Shown here: piece by piece, positions 1 through 7,898 of the stretch | Layout: every line of letters begins with the position of its first letter | How positions within the stretch are numbered: position 1 is the first letter of the stretch | Assembly (NCBI GenBank): GCA_024709185.1 | Contig: JANJXE010000035.1 | Location: 1-9,399 of the forward strand | DNA: 9,399 bases | Reading direction: 5' to 3' | From: Paludibacter sp. | Lineage (GTDB): Bacteria; Bacteroidota; Bacteroidia; Bacteroidales; Paludibacteraceae | The notes under the pieces: model-generated | Told to the model about the DNA's origin: nothing | The model's database searches: none | The model's input: only the letters and a program-made list of their open reading frames with translations | Program-made: the position numbers and the translations under genes

Positions 1-99
1 TAAATCAACGATTGAAACCTTATTGGCTTCATGTACTCCCGTATTAATCTGAATATTGTCGCGGGCAGGATTGGGATATACCTGAACAGAAACAACATC
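1..99 (-). other. Start of T9SS C-terminal sorting domain
   Basis: From about residue 1496 the sequence reads VSVQVYPNPARDNIQI and continues to KVSIVDL at the window edge. The YPNP motif followed by short beta strands is the hallmark of type A T9SS sorting domains, which direct outer-membrane export and are then removed. A complete domain has about 70-90 residues, so roughly 40-50 residues and the stop codon should lie just beyond the left edge. Confidence 0.9.
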
Positions 100-3000
100 C
101 ACCTCCGAAAGTCCACTTTCGGAACCTACCGGATACAATTGACGTTGTGGAACCACTTCACGGGGAGTAGATTCGCTGCTCCACTCCAGCTTTACCCTTG
201 CATCTCCTGCCTTTTCAGCAAAATCGACCCTTACAGGAAATTTCTGACCTGCTACAAGCTCAACAGTACCGGTAATGGTTTGCCCACTACTGCTTGCATA
301 CCATCCATCCACGACCAATTGATTGTTAATCCAAACCCGGCCCATATCGTTAACTGTCAGGTAAAAAGTGTAAGTCTCCGAATACAGTGGCTGGATAAAT
401 CCCCGCCAGCGCATATTCCAGAAATCATTGCTGACTTCACATCCAGGACTGGTATCGCCCCAACTAAAGTCGATTACGGGATCAATGCCTGAACAAATCG
501 AATCGTTAAACCATACCCGACCGCCAGCAGTCGCTTTCCAGATACTTTTCGACAACCCGGTTCCGGTGCCCGGATATACAACCGATTTTTCTGTAAATAC
601 AATTTTATCCAGTTTAAAATCTCCGGATGCCTTATTGATGAAGAATTTAAGCTGATGTTGTCCGGCTGTCAACTGTAAATCGACTTGTTGCGTTGCCCAG
701 GTAGCCAAACCTCCCGATGATGGAAATCGAATAATCTCGCTTATCGGCTTGTCGTTGACAAAGAGTGTCGCTTCGTTTTCAGAACCAGCTGCAGCATAAT
801 GGATGGTTGCTGTCACTGTACCAATTATTTTTACGTTTACAGTATATTCAACCCATTCATTCGAATAAACTGACGTAACATTGAACCCGCTGGCATCTTT
901 CTGCTCAATATCCACAGCTTCATTCGTCCGGTAATGCCCTCCTGAATTATCAAAGGTGGCATCGACATACGCAATTCCGGCTCCGCCATTGTCAAAGTCT
1001 TCAAATTCCACAACTCCCGGAATTTCTGATGGCTTATAGGATGTTTGCTGCTTATTCTCAACATTAGATGTACTAAAATTATAGTTGAATCTGCGATCGG
1101 GAGCTGATTCTCCATCAGTGAAGAAACTGCTGATATCGTTTAAATGCTGAGGATTATCGGCCCAGTGGAAATAAAATTCAGGAGCATGGTTACCCTGCAT
1201 CAGCAGTTCCCGTGGAAAACATAACTCCATCTCATTTCCAACGACGCGGTAAGGAACAGTGATTTCATTTGTCCATGCTGTCCCGTCCCATTTTTTAATA
1301 GTCGTCAGAGTAGAAGACACAACCCGAGAATTCACCACATAATCATATCCTTCCCATCCGGTTCCTTTCATACGGTCAGCATCGATAAACAACAACATCC
1401 AGTTCGGATCATTATAGGAGGAGAGTACTCCTGCAGTTTTTACATAAAAGTAAAGATTGCTTGTATCGTAAGTTGCTCTCGATTCTACTATATCGTTTCT
1501 ACCCGTCGAATTGGTATAAACTACCGTCGAATCGTAACCGATATAGTTGCGGTGCATGGTATCACCTATCGGATCACGGAATAGGGGCAACACCGAATAC
1601 CACTCACCAAAATTTCCATCAATAGCTATAGTAGCCGGAGTTGAAAATTCCTGAGGTGCTGCCATGCCTTTGTATTTTCGAATATTTGAAATCAGTTGAT
1701 AGTAATAGTTATCAGTATGACCGCCTTTCATGGGTGCCATATCGCGGTTAAACTCCTGACTAAACGCATCGATAAAATAGGTGTCTCCATCTTTAATGGG
1801 TCTTCCCGCATACCTGCTGTCTCCCTTGTTCCAAATGAAACGCTGCGCTATCCATTCGTTCCACTGTGTTACCATCACCACCGGAGGATCCACCTGCAGT
1901 GCTCTCGACCATTGTTCGTCAAAATGGAATCCCCTACCGGTAAATTCTGTGAGATAATCCTCATTGACTGCCGGTGAAGCTCCCTTGCTATAGCTTGATC
2001 CCGTATCGGAATCGGGATGTTGCGCTACTGAAACTACAATTTGCTCGGGAATAGATGGATCGGTACTCCAACCATAATCCTGGGGATAGGTATCCACCCA
2101 TTGCCAGTGATTGGGCTCCGTTGCTGTATCGGTCCATGCCCAGGAATATTTAATAGTGAAAAAATCTTTCACTTCCGGTCGCAGCTCCGGATCGTTTATA
2201 TTTCCTAAAATTAGTGGTTTATTTTGCCATCTGAACCAAAGAGAATCGAAAAGCGAATTTGAATAAAATTCATCGTAAAGAGCATTCATCGTATGACCAC
2301 TTTTAGTGGCAGTTGTGAAAACTATCTCGGGTGTATTAATGCCCTCAGAGCGCATTTGCATTGAAAGTTGACACAACACCTTCACCGTTTCGAGATAGGT
2401 ATAGGCATTGGTTGCATCGATATAGATAAAGTCGACCTGTGCATTGCTCAGCATGTGAAGATCGCGGCGGATCACCCACGGATCTTCGGATCGGTAGTAC
2501 CCATTCTCAGGCTCACCCCAGAAATGGAAAACGCCATAACTTCCCCATAATGGATTGGATGAACCCAGCGGATCCATGGGATACGCTTTCAGAATTTTGG
2601 TAATATCGTATACTTTATCTCCCTGATATCCGTTCCAGACATAGTAGAAAACTCCAACCTTCCTGTTTTGCTTTTTGGGGCCAGCTAAATCAAAAGTGGG
2701 CAAGGTGCGGCCTAATGCATCGGTTGCAACCCAGTTGTCGACATACTGCTGACTGGTCGACGACACATTGTCGGCCAGGGGATTGCGTACATAAAAGGTA
2801 TGCTTCGCCTCAGGTGCCGGATAAAATTCAGAATTACCGGATTGATTGGCAGCAATGGTCACCAGTCCGGGTGTACCGTTCAGGGTAATAATATTATTGT
2901 TCAGAGTTGCCGGCCCCGAAACAAGTCGAAATACAACCGGCAATCCGGAGCTCGCAGTCGCGCTAACTTCAAAAGCGGGATCTGTAGTCATTTTACTTCC

Positions 3001-4584
3001 AACAGCAGCAAACTGAAGCTTTTGAGACTGAAGCTCTCTGTAATTGATGCGAACATTATACAACCGAAGGGCTGCATCACGCTGTGCAACAGCCACCTTC
3101 CCTATCGTCTCAATTTCCATTCCTGAGAAAACACCGACCTGCTGCATTGCTGCATTGTACACTTTACCAGAGGTATATTTCTGTCCGATTTTACCCTCCA
3201 AAACGATTTTGGATAATGGTAAATCATTGTAGTAAACATAGATAGCAGTATCAAAATCCTCTACCCGAAGTATACCTTTGGTTCGAAAACTGGTTATACC
3301 CTGAGGCTTGGGAACAGCGATGGTAGTAACAGAAGTGGTAGTACGGCCTTTTTCAGTTCCTGAGAACTGAACATTCATCGATAAACCGTTTTCAGAGGGA
3401 TAAAAGGCAATTCCTTCCCTGTTAAATCCCGGATCAAAAGGAGGTTCCTGCAGGTATTCCACATCATAGAGATTGGACGTGAAAGCTCTGATTACCACTC
3501 CACCCCTACTGCTTCCGTCTGCATAATCGGTTTCTACCTGCATCTTATAAGGAGCTACATAAACACCTTTAGAATAAATAATTCTCTTTTTCATCCATAT
3601 AAACTGGAGGTAGCCGGAGCTAATATCTTCTTCCGTGAAAACACCGGGTTCCTGGGCATTCCATTGAGCATAAAATTTCTCCTGATTCCAACCTGCAGAA
3701 GGATTGAATTCCTGATAATATTCGGAGGTATAATTGATTTGAGGCTTTCCTGAATCAAAATCGGCCGCTACCACCTGCGGTACTTTAATTTCAGCACTGT
3801 ACAATCTGAGGGCTGCATCGCGTTGACATACCGACACTTTTCCAGTCTCGAGCACCTCCATTCCTTCAAAGGAACCAACCGATTGCATATCAGAATTATA
3901 TACTACTCCTGAGGTATAAATGCTTCCTGTTTTACCGGAAAGATTGATGCGAACAAACCGGGCACCGTTGTAGTAAACATAAATGGTTGTTCCGAAATCT
4001 TCAATGGATAGTACACCCCGGTTTCGAAGACTTGTAACACCTGCCGGTTTGGGAACTGTAAACCGTTTAACAGGCGTTAATGATCCGTTTTCCACTCCGG
4101 AGAATTGAATATTCATTGCCAATCCATCTTCGGTTGGATAGAACGCAATGCCTTCACGATTAAAACCTGGATCGCTTACAGGAGCCTGTAAGTACTCGGA
4201 ATTCACAATATTTGTAGCTACAGCACGTATCACTACACCAGCACGACTGCTGCCCGAAGCATAGTCCAGGTCGACGGTGAACGTATAGGGATCTGAATAG
4301 TTGAGCTTCGAATACAGGATACGTTTTTCGGGCCAAACATACTGTAAATATCCTGAAGCTATATCTGCGGCGTTGAACATTCCGGGAATCATTGCTTCCC
4401 ATTGTCCGTAAAATATTGTGGCATCCCATGCTCCGCTGAAGGTTTGAGCATAACTGGTGATGAAGGTATGTTGAGGTTTATCGCTGTCGAAAGCCGGGAC
4501 CTCTGCTTGTAACCCTCTACTGGTTAATAAAGCAAGTACAACACAGACGCTTTGTATAATTCTAATCGATTTTTTGTTTCTCAT
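1..4584 (-). CDS. Giant multimodular T9SS-secreted protein with GH71/GH99-like catalytic domain (3' end outside window)
   Basis: This frame is open from an ATG at 4584 to the left edge without a stop, giving 1528 visible residues. The start is supported by a signal peptide immediately after it: basic MRNKKSIR, a hydrophobic core at 9-20 and probable cleavage after LQA (residue 27). Domains in order are two tandem lectin-like repeats (32-266 and 276-513), an Ig-like MBG-type domain (516-595), a GH71/GH99-like TIM-barrel (about 617-974), a CBM9-like module (977-1165), a CBM6-like module (1189-1331), a PA14 module (1338-1485) and a T9SS sorting tail from about 1496. The expected role is surface or extracellular binding and possibly hydrolysis of a polysaccharide; the reaction is unknown. 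It is the last gene seen in a same-strand run behind two rhamnosidases, which suggests a rhamnose-containing substrate. It could instead be mainly a binding protein if the barrel is inactive. The coding call and architecture are firm; the enzymatic function is inference. Confidence 0.95.
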   Translation of the reverse strand, partial: MRNKKSIRIIQSVCVVLALLTSRGLQAEVPAFDSDKPQHTFITSYAQTFSGAWDATIFYGQWEAMIPGMFNAADIASGYLQYVWPEKRILYSKLNYSDPYTFTVDLDYASGSSRAGVVIRAVATNIVNSEYLQAPVSDPGFNREGIAFYPTEDGLAMNIQFSGVENGSLTPVKRFTVPKPAGVTSLRNRGVLSIEDFGTTIYVYYNGARFVRINLSGKTGSIYTSGVVYNSDMQSVGSFEGMEVLETGKVSVCQRDAALRLYSAEIKVPQVVAADFDSGKPQINYTSEYYQEFNPSAGWNQEKFYAQWNAQEPGVFTEEDISSGYLQFIWMKKRIIYSKGVYVAPYKMQVETDYADGSSRGGVVIRAFTSNLYDVEYLQEPPFDPGFNREGIAFYPSENGLSMNVQFSGTEKGRTTTSVTTIAVPKPQGITSFRTKGILRVEDFDTAIYVYYNDLPLSKIVLEGKIGQKYTSGKVYNAAMQQVGVFSGMEIETIGKVAVAQRDAALRLYNVRINYRELQSQKLQFAAVGSKMTTDPAFEVSATASSGLPVVFRLVSGPATLNNNIITLNGTPGLVTIAANQSGNSEFYPAPEAKHTFYVRNPLADNVSSTSQQYVDNWVATDALGRTLPTFDLAGPKKQNRKVGVFYYVWNGYQGDKVYDITKILKAYPMDPLGSSNPLWGSYGVFHFWGEPENGYYRSEDPWVIRRDLHMLSNAQVDFIYIDATNAYTYLETVKVLCQLSMQMRSEGINTPEIVFTTATKSGHTMNALYDEFYSNSLFDSLWFRWQNKPLILGNINDPELRPEVKDFFTIKYSWAWTDTATEPNHWQWVDTYPQDYGWSTDPSIPEQIVVSVAQHPDSDTGSSYSKGASPAVNEDYLTEFTGRGFHFDEQWSRALQVDPPVVMVTQWNEWIAQRFIWNKGDSRYAGRPIKDGDTYFIDAFSQEFNRDMAPMKGGHTDNYYYQLISNIRKYKGMAAPQEFSTPATIAIDGNFGEWYSVLPLFRDPIGDTMHRNYIGYDSTVVYTNSTGRNDIVESRATYDTSNLYFYVKTAGVLSSYNDPNWMLLFIDADRMKGTGWEGYDYVVNSRVVSSTLTTIKKWDGTAWTNEITVPYRVVGNEMELCFPRELLMQGNHAPEFYFHWADNPQHLNDISSFFTDGESAPDRRFNYNFSTSNVENKQQTSYKPSEIPGVVEFEDFDNGGAGIAYVDATFDNSGGHYRTNEAVDIEQKDASGFNVTSVYSNEWVEYTVNVKIIGTVTATIHYAAAGSENEATLFVNDKPISEIIRFPSSGGLATWATQQVDLQLTAGQHQLKFFINKASGDFKLDKIVFTEKSVVYPGTGTGLSKSIWKATAGGRVWFNDSICSGIDPVIDFSWGDTSPGCEVSNDFWNMRWRGFIQPLYSETYTFYLTVNDMGRVWINNQLVVDGWYASSSGQTITGTVELVAGQKFPVRVDFAEKAGDARVKLEWSSESTPREVVPQRQLYPVGSESGLSEVDVVSVQVYPNPARDNIQINTGVHEANKVSIVDL
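130..573 (-). other. PA14 domain (residues 1338-1485)
   Basis: The IDFSWGDTSPG segment, the WNMRWRGFIQP strand, YTFYLTVNDMGRVWINNQLVVDGW, VAGQKFPVRVDF and VKLEWSS follow the PA14 beta-barrel core in order. PA14 domains are common on secreted glycosidases and adhesins and many bind sugars. The turn usually written SDDG is NDMG here, so one acidic residue often used for calcium or sugar contact is missing. Confidence 0.8.
592..1020 (-). other. CBM6-like carbohydrate-binding module (residues 1189-1331)
   Basis: The opening PGVVEFEDFDNGGAGIAYVD, then GGHYRTNEAVDIE, a SNEWVEYTVNV strand, LFVNDKPI, TAGQHQLKF and GDFKLDKIVF follow the CBM6 (and related CBM35-type) beta-sandwich from its first to its last strand. 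It probably helps bind the polymer cut by, or presented to, the barrel. The ligand is unknown. Confidence 0.85.
1090..1656 (-). other. CBM9-like carbohydrate-binding module (residues 977-1165)
   Basis: The pattern IDGNFGEWYSV, a D..GDT turn, ATYDTSNLYFYV, WMLLFIDAD and TGWEGYDYVVN is typical of CBM9-like domains, which bind sugars on secreted glycosidases and sensors. The domain follows the catalytic barrel directly and precedes the CBM6-like module. Family level is by eye only. Confidence 0.7.
1663..2736 (-). other. GH71/GH99-like TIM-barrel catalytic domain (residues about 617-974)
   Basis: The domain opens with NWVATDALGRTLP, then strand 1 VGVFYYVWNG and a WGEPENGYYRSEDPWVIRRD segment. 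An acidic strand end follows at VDFIYIDATNAYTY (Asp718, Asp723), then KPLILGN, and the signature VMVTQWNEWIAQRF with Glu910. It closes with MKGGHTDNYYYQLISNIRKYKG. The WNEW strand end is shared with the GH99, WbsX and GH71-like group of TIM-barrels, where it carries catalytic acids; the closest family may be one described only as a domain of unknown function. Glu910 and Asp723 are the obvious candidate catalytic residues. No specific substrate can be read from the sequence. Confidence 0.7.
2800..3039 (-). other. Ig-like MBG-type linker domain (residues 516-595)
   Basis: The segment has the familiar run of bacterial MBG/Ig-like domains: QKLQF near the start, DPAFEVSATASSGLPVVF, VSGPATL, an ITL strand, GTPGLVTIAANQ.GN.EF and a closing FYV strand. 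Such domains usually act as spacers between binding and catalytic modules in secreted Bacteroidota proteins. Here it separates the lectin-like repeats from the TIM-barrel. Confidence 0.75.
3046..3759 (-). repeat. N-terminal lectin-like repeat, copy 2 (residues 276-513)
   Basis: This is the second copy of the unit, offset by 244 residues at the start and 247 at the end, so only a few indels separate the copies. Identity to copy 1 looks like roughly half of the residues by eye. Strongly conserved peptides such as DPGFNREGIAFYP use many different synonymous codons in the two copies, so the duplication is old and the copies are held by selection rather than by recent gene conversion. Confidence 0.85.
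3787..4491 (-). repeat. N-terminal lectin-like repeat, copy 1 (residues 32-266)
   Basis: This is the first of two homologous units of about 235 residues, both starting at FDS.KPQ and ending in QRDAALRLY. Shared blocks are SGYLQ, the GSSR.GVVIRA segment, DPGFNREGIAFYP, MN.QFSG, IYVYYN and YTSG. The alternating beta-strand pattern resembles concanavalin A-like (LamG-type) sandwiches found in carbohydrate-binding proteins. That fold is inferred by eye and is less certain than the repeat itself. Confidence 0.85.
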
Positions 4585-4631
4585 TGCTGATTATTTTGAT
4601 TTAATGCCTTGTTTTAACTTATATCTCTGGT
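4585..4631 (-). other. 47-bp intergenic leader without visible promoter or terminator
   Basis: The gap between the rhamnosidase stop and the giant gene's ATG is A/T-rich. On the coding strand the bases before the ATG include AAATCAAAATAA, typical of Bacteroidota leaders that lack a Shine-Dalgarno sequence. I see no TAnnTTTG-type -7 element, no -33 TTTG and no hairpin with a T-run, so read-through from the upstream gene is the simplest reading. Confidence 0.6.
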
Positions 4632-7600
4632 TTAATTCTCCCGGATTACTATAGTGACAGGACCTAACAATCCGGAAGGTTGCAACGGGCTATCGGCGGT
4701 ATAAGGATTTACCGGGAGCCAGGTTTTTCGTTGTTCAATAGGTAATCGCAAATCCCCGATGAGGCGGTTAACCCAGGTATTGACCACTTCGATTCTCAGG
4801 GTATTTGTTCCCTTTTTTATATAAGAGGTGATATCCGCTTCAAACGGCGCAGTCCAAAGTCCACCGGCATACTGTTCATTGATATATACCTTTGCCATCG
4901 CCATCACACTTCCAAGGCTGATACTTACCCTTTGCTGTTTATTTCGCTTTTTAAGTGTGAATTGATTGCTGTAAGTAGCAATGCCTGAATAGTATTTTAT
5001 ACTATCGTTTGCAGAAGTCGACCAGTCGGTCAGTGATTGAAATTTTACTGCATGCAAAGGGCCACGACTTTCCTGCTCAAACTGCACCGACCAGGGTTTA
5101 GAAACTTCGATAGTATTTACTGGTTCGGGATAGTTGTCGACCAGACTTGTCTTTCCATTGCGTGTTTCTGGCTTACGAAATACAATAAATACACTTTCGT
5201 TGGGCGCTAACTTTAGTGGTACTGCCGTGGCTGTCGCATGAAAAGTGTATGCTCTTAGAGGGCGAATATTTCCGGTAGTGGCCTCCCATATTTCAGGGAT
5301 TCGGTTAGCGACTCTGAATTCAGGACTTACTATCCGCGTCTCATTGGTTTGATTTGTCAGAAAATATATATCAGCTTCGGGCGTAACCCGGTGTGCATAG
5401 TGAATTGTATTATCTGAAGGGAGTTGACAATCAGGAATACACTGAAGTAGCTGCAGGGCATCCTTTAAGTCTATACCATTCATAATCATCCCCATACCCA
5501 CCTTTCGCTTAGTGACTTTCTCTACATCAACCTCTCCCCATAATTGCCTCACCAAATCGGCCAGTTCCTGATCAGCCCGAGGTTGGTTTTGTAAACTGGG
5601 AGATCTTTTTGGAGCCGGACCTAAAACGACAGCTCCCTGAAGTACCAACGAATAAATTTTTCGTAACAACTCAGGACGCATGGTTTCGAGTTGAGGTAAA
5701 ACCAACATACGGTATTGTGTACCATGAGGTAAAGTGATCAATCCATTTTTGACAGTCATATACTTCTCAATCACTTCAGCATTCATATAATCGAACTGGT
5801 AGCCGACCGGAAGAGTAGGATTGATGATACCAGTCATTTTTGGAGCATCTTCGCCGATAAAATAAGCCACATCCGCCACATTTAGTCCCTGTTGCAACAT
5901 GAAATTTGTACGTTTCAGATAGTCAACAAATACATCCAGATGAGCAAACCATGTGTTTTTGCGGTTAAATTCGTTTCCGAAGGGAGCATTTACACCCGGG
6001 GTTTTATTCTCGTAAGGTTGTGAAATATATACATGCAGTAAAGTATTGTTGATACCTTCTGCAAAAAAGCGATCTCCACGTTGCTTGATGGTGGCCGGAT
6101 AGCGACTAAAGGCAGCTCCTCCGCAGGTAAACGATTCTGCCGAAATTTTATTGATTCCATAAATATGCCCCGCCGACGACGCTGCACGATTTTCAATATT
6201 TCCCAAATCACCTTCACTCCAGAACTCACCGGCTATTTCATCCGACTGTCCTCCGTATTGCAGAAATTCGCCCGGAAAACCCCAATGTCCGTAATTTTCA
6301 AGCCAAAGCGTTAACCCGTTCTTATTGGCTACTTCTTTCAGGGCTCCAACATACTCATAAGAAACCTTGTCGGCTACAAGGCGTCGTACATCCCACAAAA
6401 AACGATCGGATTCGGCCTGACTATTCACTACTTTGCCTTGAAATACAGGCAAGTAATGAAACAGATCATAACCATATTCAGCCTTGAAATCTTCAGCAAA
6501 ATCATCTGTAAAATTTTGACTTCCGGTCTCATAACTATCGGCAACCACCACTTTAAATGATCGACGGTCGGCTGCGGGGATTCTCCTGAGTATCTCTCCA
6601 ATATGTCCGTAGAAATGCTTTTCGACATGTTGACGGTTCATTTTATCTACCTCATAACCCGTTGCTTCGGGAGAAGCAGGACTATTTACAACTCCGGTTG
6701 GAGTCATGCCTGAACGAAAAATGATCCAATCACCTTCAGGGACATCCCAGTTGAGCATACCCTCAGGAGAGAGATTGGCTGATAAATCCACCATTTTACT
6801 ACTGTCCAAAACGGTATTGATATCATCCGGTTCAGGCTGAACGGGCCACTGGTATTCATGCCAATAAGGAAGTGGTGTTTGATGCATTTTTGCCAGCGAT
6901 TTCTCGCTGTATCGCTCTACACGAGGTGAAGCTGAAATTTCAATTTCTGAAAAGCCTGCCCCCGGGGATGCATTCTTTACAAGTAACCGGAAATGAGTTG
7001 CTGTATACGCAGGGAACGAAATGGTCACTGGTGCATAGGGTACAAATCCCACATGCAAATTAGGATTGGAACGATCGACAGCATGCTCTGCAATGGTTTC
7101 AAATTCTGTTGAGGAACCTTTTTTAGCCTGAAAAACAACAGTAGCTGTGGTGGGTACTTTGGCAGTTGTAATAGAAAGGCTTCGTGCAGTAAACGCTTGT
7201 TGTAATTTAAAATCAAAAGTAATTGTCGCAGAAACAGGGAGTGAAAGCTCTGTTTCAATATTTCCATCGATTAACTTTTCAAGCTCTGTTAGTACCGGAA
7301 ATGATTCAACAGAGGAAATTCCAGTGTTCACTACATGGTTGTAACCGGCAGGTGCTGGATATGCTACCACTTTTACATCCTGAAATAATGCCGCCGGGCG
7401 TTCCAGTTGTTGCGTAAACTTTCCGGGCCCCTTTACCCTCGTTTCCGATGAATGGATATACCGCATGGCATTTTCAGCCTTAACCCACGGACCTCCGGAC
7501 TGACTCCAGCCCGGTGAATTGAAAATACCAATGTCAATATTAAGTTCGGTTGCAGTCCGCAAGGCAGTATGAAGTATTTTCCACCATTCCTCGCTCAGCA

Positions 7601-7895
7601 TCTTGACCTTTCCATAAGGGACATCCTCCAGTCCAATATTTCCGATGAAGGCCCGGTTGATTCCAGCCTTTTTCATCGCTTGCAAGTCCTTAACAACGCC
7701 CTTCTCCGATATGTTGTCCGAAATCCAATACCAATACACAGAGGTTTGTATCGAATCGGAAGGAACCCGGAACCCGGATTCCAACCTATCGTTAAGCACG
7801 ACCGGATTATGGGCTTTCGCTACCATATCTACAGTAGAAAAAACCATAAACACCACAACCAGTGTAGTAATTCTGTATATACGAAGTTGATTCAT
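4632..7895 (-). CDS. GH106-type alpha-L-rhamnosidase, exported
   Basis: This complete 1087-residue protein should hydrolyse terminal alpha-L-rhamnose from oligosaccharides or polysaccharide side chains. The N-terminus has a signal peptide (hydrophobic core about 11-20, probable cleavage after AKA at 28) and no lipobox cysteine. GH106 hallmarks follow: SVYWYWISDN (52-61), KDLQAMKKAGINRAFIGN (69-86), the NSPGWSQSGGPW block (126-137), ADSYETG (452-458), LENYGHWG (532-539), DEIAGEFW (552-559) and AESFT (586-590). Candidate active-site acids are Glu456 and Glu587, with Glu533 and Glu557 nearby; their spacing agrees with the two-glutamate arrangement described for the family, from memory. Residues about 195-320 form a discoidin-like sandwich, and 930-1087 a GH2-like sugar-binding sandwich ending in the family motif NRLIGD and PSGLLGPV. 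It has no T9SS tail, so periplasmic or envelope location is likely. Its ATG touches the stop of the GH78 gene, implying translational coupling. Confidence 0.93.
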   Translation of the reverse strand: MNQLRIYRITTLVVVFMVFSTVDMVAKAHNPVVLNDRLESGFRVPSDSIQTSVYWYWISDNISEKGVVKDLQAMKKAGINRAFIGNIGLEDVPYGKVKMLSEEWWKILHTALRTATELNIDIGIFNSPGWSQSGGPWVKAENAMRYIHSSETRVKGPGKFTQQLERPAALFQDVKVVAYPAPAGYNHVVNTGISSVESFPVLTELEKLIDGNIETELSLPVSATITFDFKLQQAFTARSLSITTAKVPTTATVVFQAKKGSSTEFETIAEHAVDRSNPNLHVGFVPYAPVTISFPAYTATHFRLLVKNASPGAGFSEIEISASPRVERYSEKSLAKMHQTPLPYWHEYQWPVQPEPDDINTVLDSSKMVDLSANLSPEGMLNWDVPEGDWIIFRSGMTPTGVVNSPASPEATGYEVDKMNRQHVEKHFYGHIGEILRRIPAADRRSFKVVVADSYETGSQNFTDDFAEDFKAEYGYDLFHYLPVFQGKVVNSQAESDRFLWDVRRLVADKVSYEYVGALKEVANKNGLTLWLENYGHWGFPGEFLQYGGQSDEIAGEFWSEGDLGNIENRAASSAGHIYGINKISAESFTCGGAAFSRYPATIKQRGDRFFAEGINNTLLHVYISQPYENKTPGVNAPFGNEFNRKNTWFAHLDVFVDYLKRTNFMLQQGLNVADVAYFIGEDAPKMTGIINPTLPVGYQFDYMNAEVIEKYMTVKNGLITLPHGTQYRMLVLPQLETMRPELLRKIYSLVLQGAVVLGPAPKRSPSLQNQPRADQELADLVRQLWGEVDVEKVTKRKVGMGMIMNGIDLKDALQLLQCIPDCQLPSDNTIHYAHRVTPEADIYFLTNQTNETRIVSPEFRVANRIPEIWEATTGNIRPLRAYTFHATATAVPLKLAPNESVFIVFRKPETRNGKTSLVDNYPEPVNTIEVSKPWSVQFEQESRGPLHAVKFQSLTDWSTSANDSIKYYSGIATYSNQFTLKKRNKQQRVSISLGSVMAMAKVYINEQYAGGLWTAPFEADITSYIKKGTNTLRIEVVNTWVNRLIGDLRLPIEQRKTWLPVNPYTADSPLQPSGLLGPVTIVIREN

Positions 7896-7898
7896 TTA
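7893..7898 (-). other. Zero-gap TAA-ATG junction between the two rhamnosidase genes
   Basis: On the coding strand the GH78 stop TAA (7898-7896) is followed directly by the GH106 ATG (7895-7893). The bases upstream contain no Shine-Dalgarno motif. This arrangement fits translational coupling by reinitiation and ties the two genes to one transcript. Confidence 0.8.

Noticed and set aside
1..99. Giant gene truncated or broken at its 3' end
   Set aside because: The frame is intact up to base 1 and stops midway through a normal T9SS sorting domain; the missing part is explained by the window edge.
31..492. Plus-strand open frame of 153 codons
   Set aside because: It is antisense to the PA14 and sorting-tail region, which is strongly supported by family motifs on the minus strand.
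837..1115. Minus-strand open frame of 92 codons
   Set aside because: It overlaps the CBM6-like module in another frame; the CBM6 frame carries the conserved motifs.
4160..4429. Minus-strand open frame of 89 codons
   Set aside because: It is out of frame within lectin-like repeat 1 of the giant protein, and its cysteine- and arginine-rich sequence shows no domain.
4585..4631. Internal promoter or terminator between the GH106 gene and the giant gene
   Set aside because: No Bacteroidota-type -7/-33 elements and no stem with a T-run are visible in the 47 bp.
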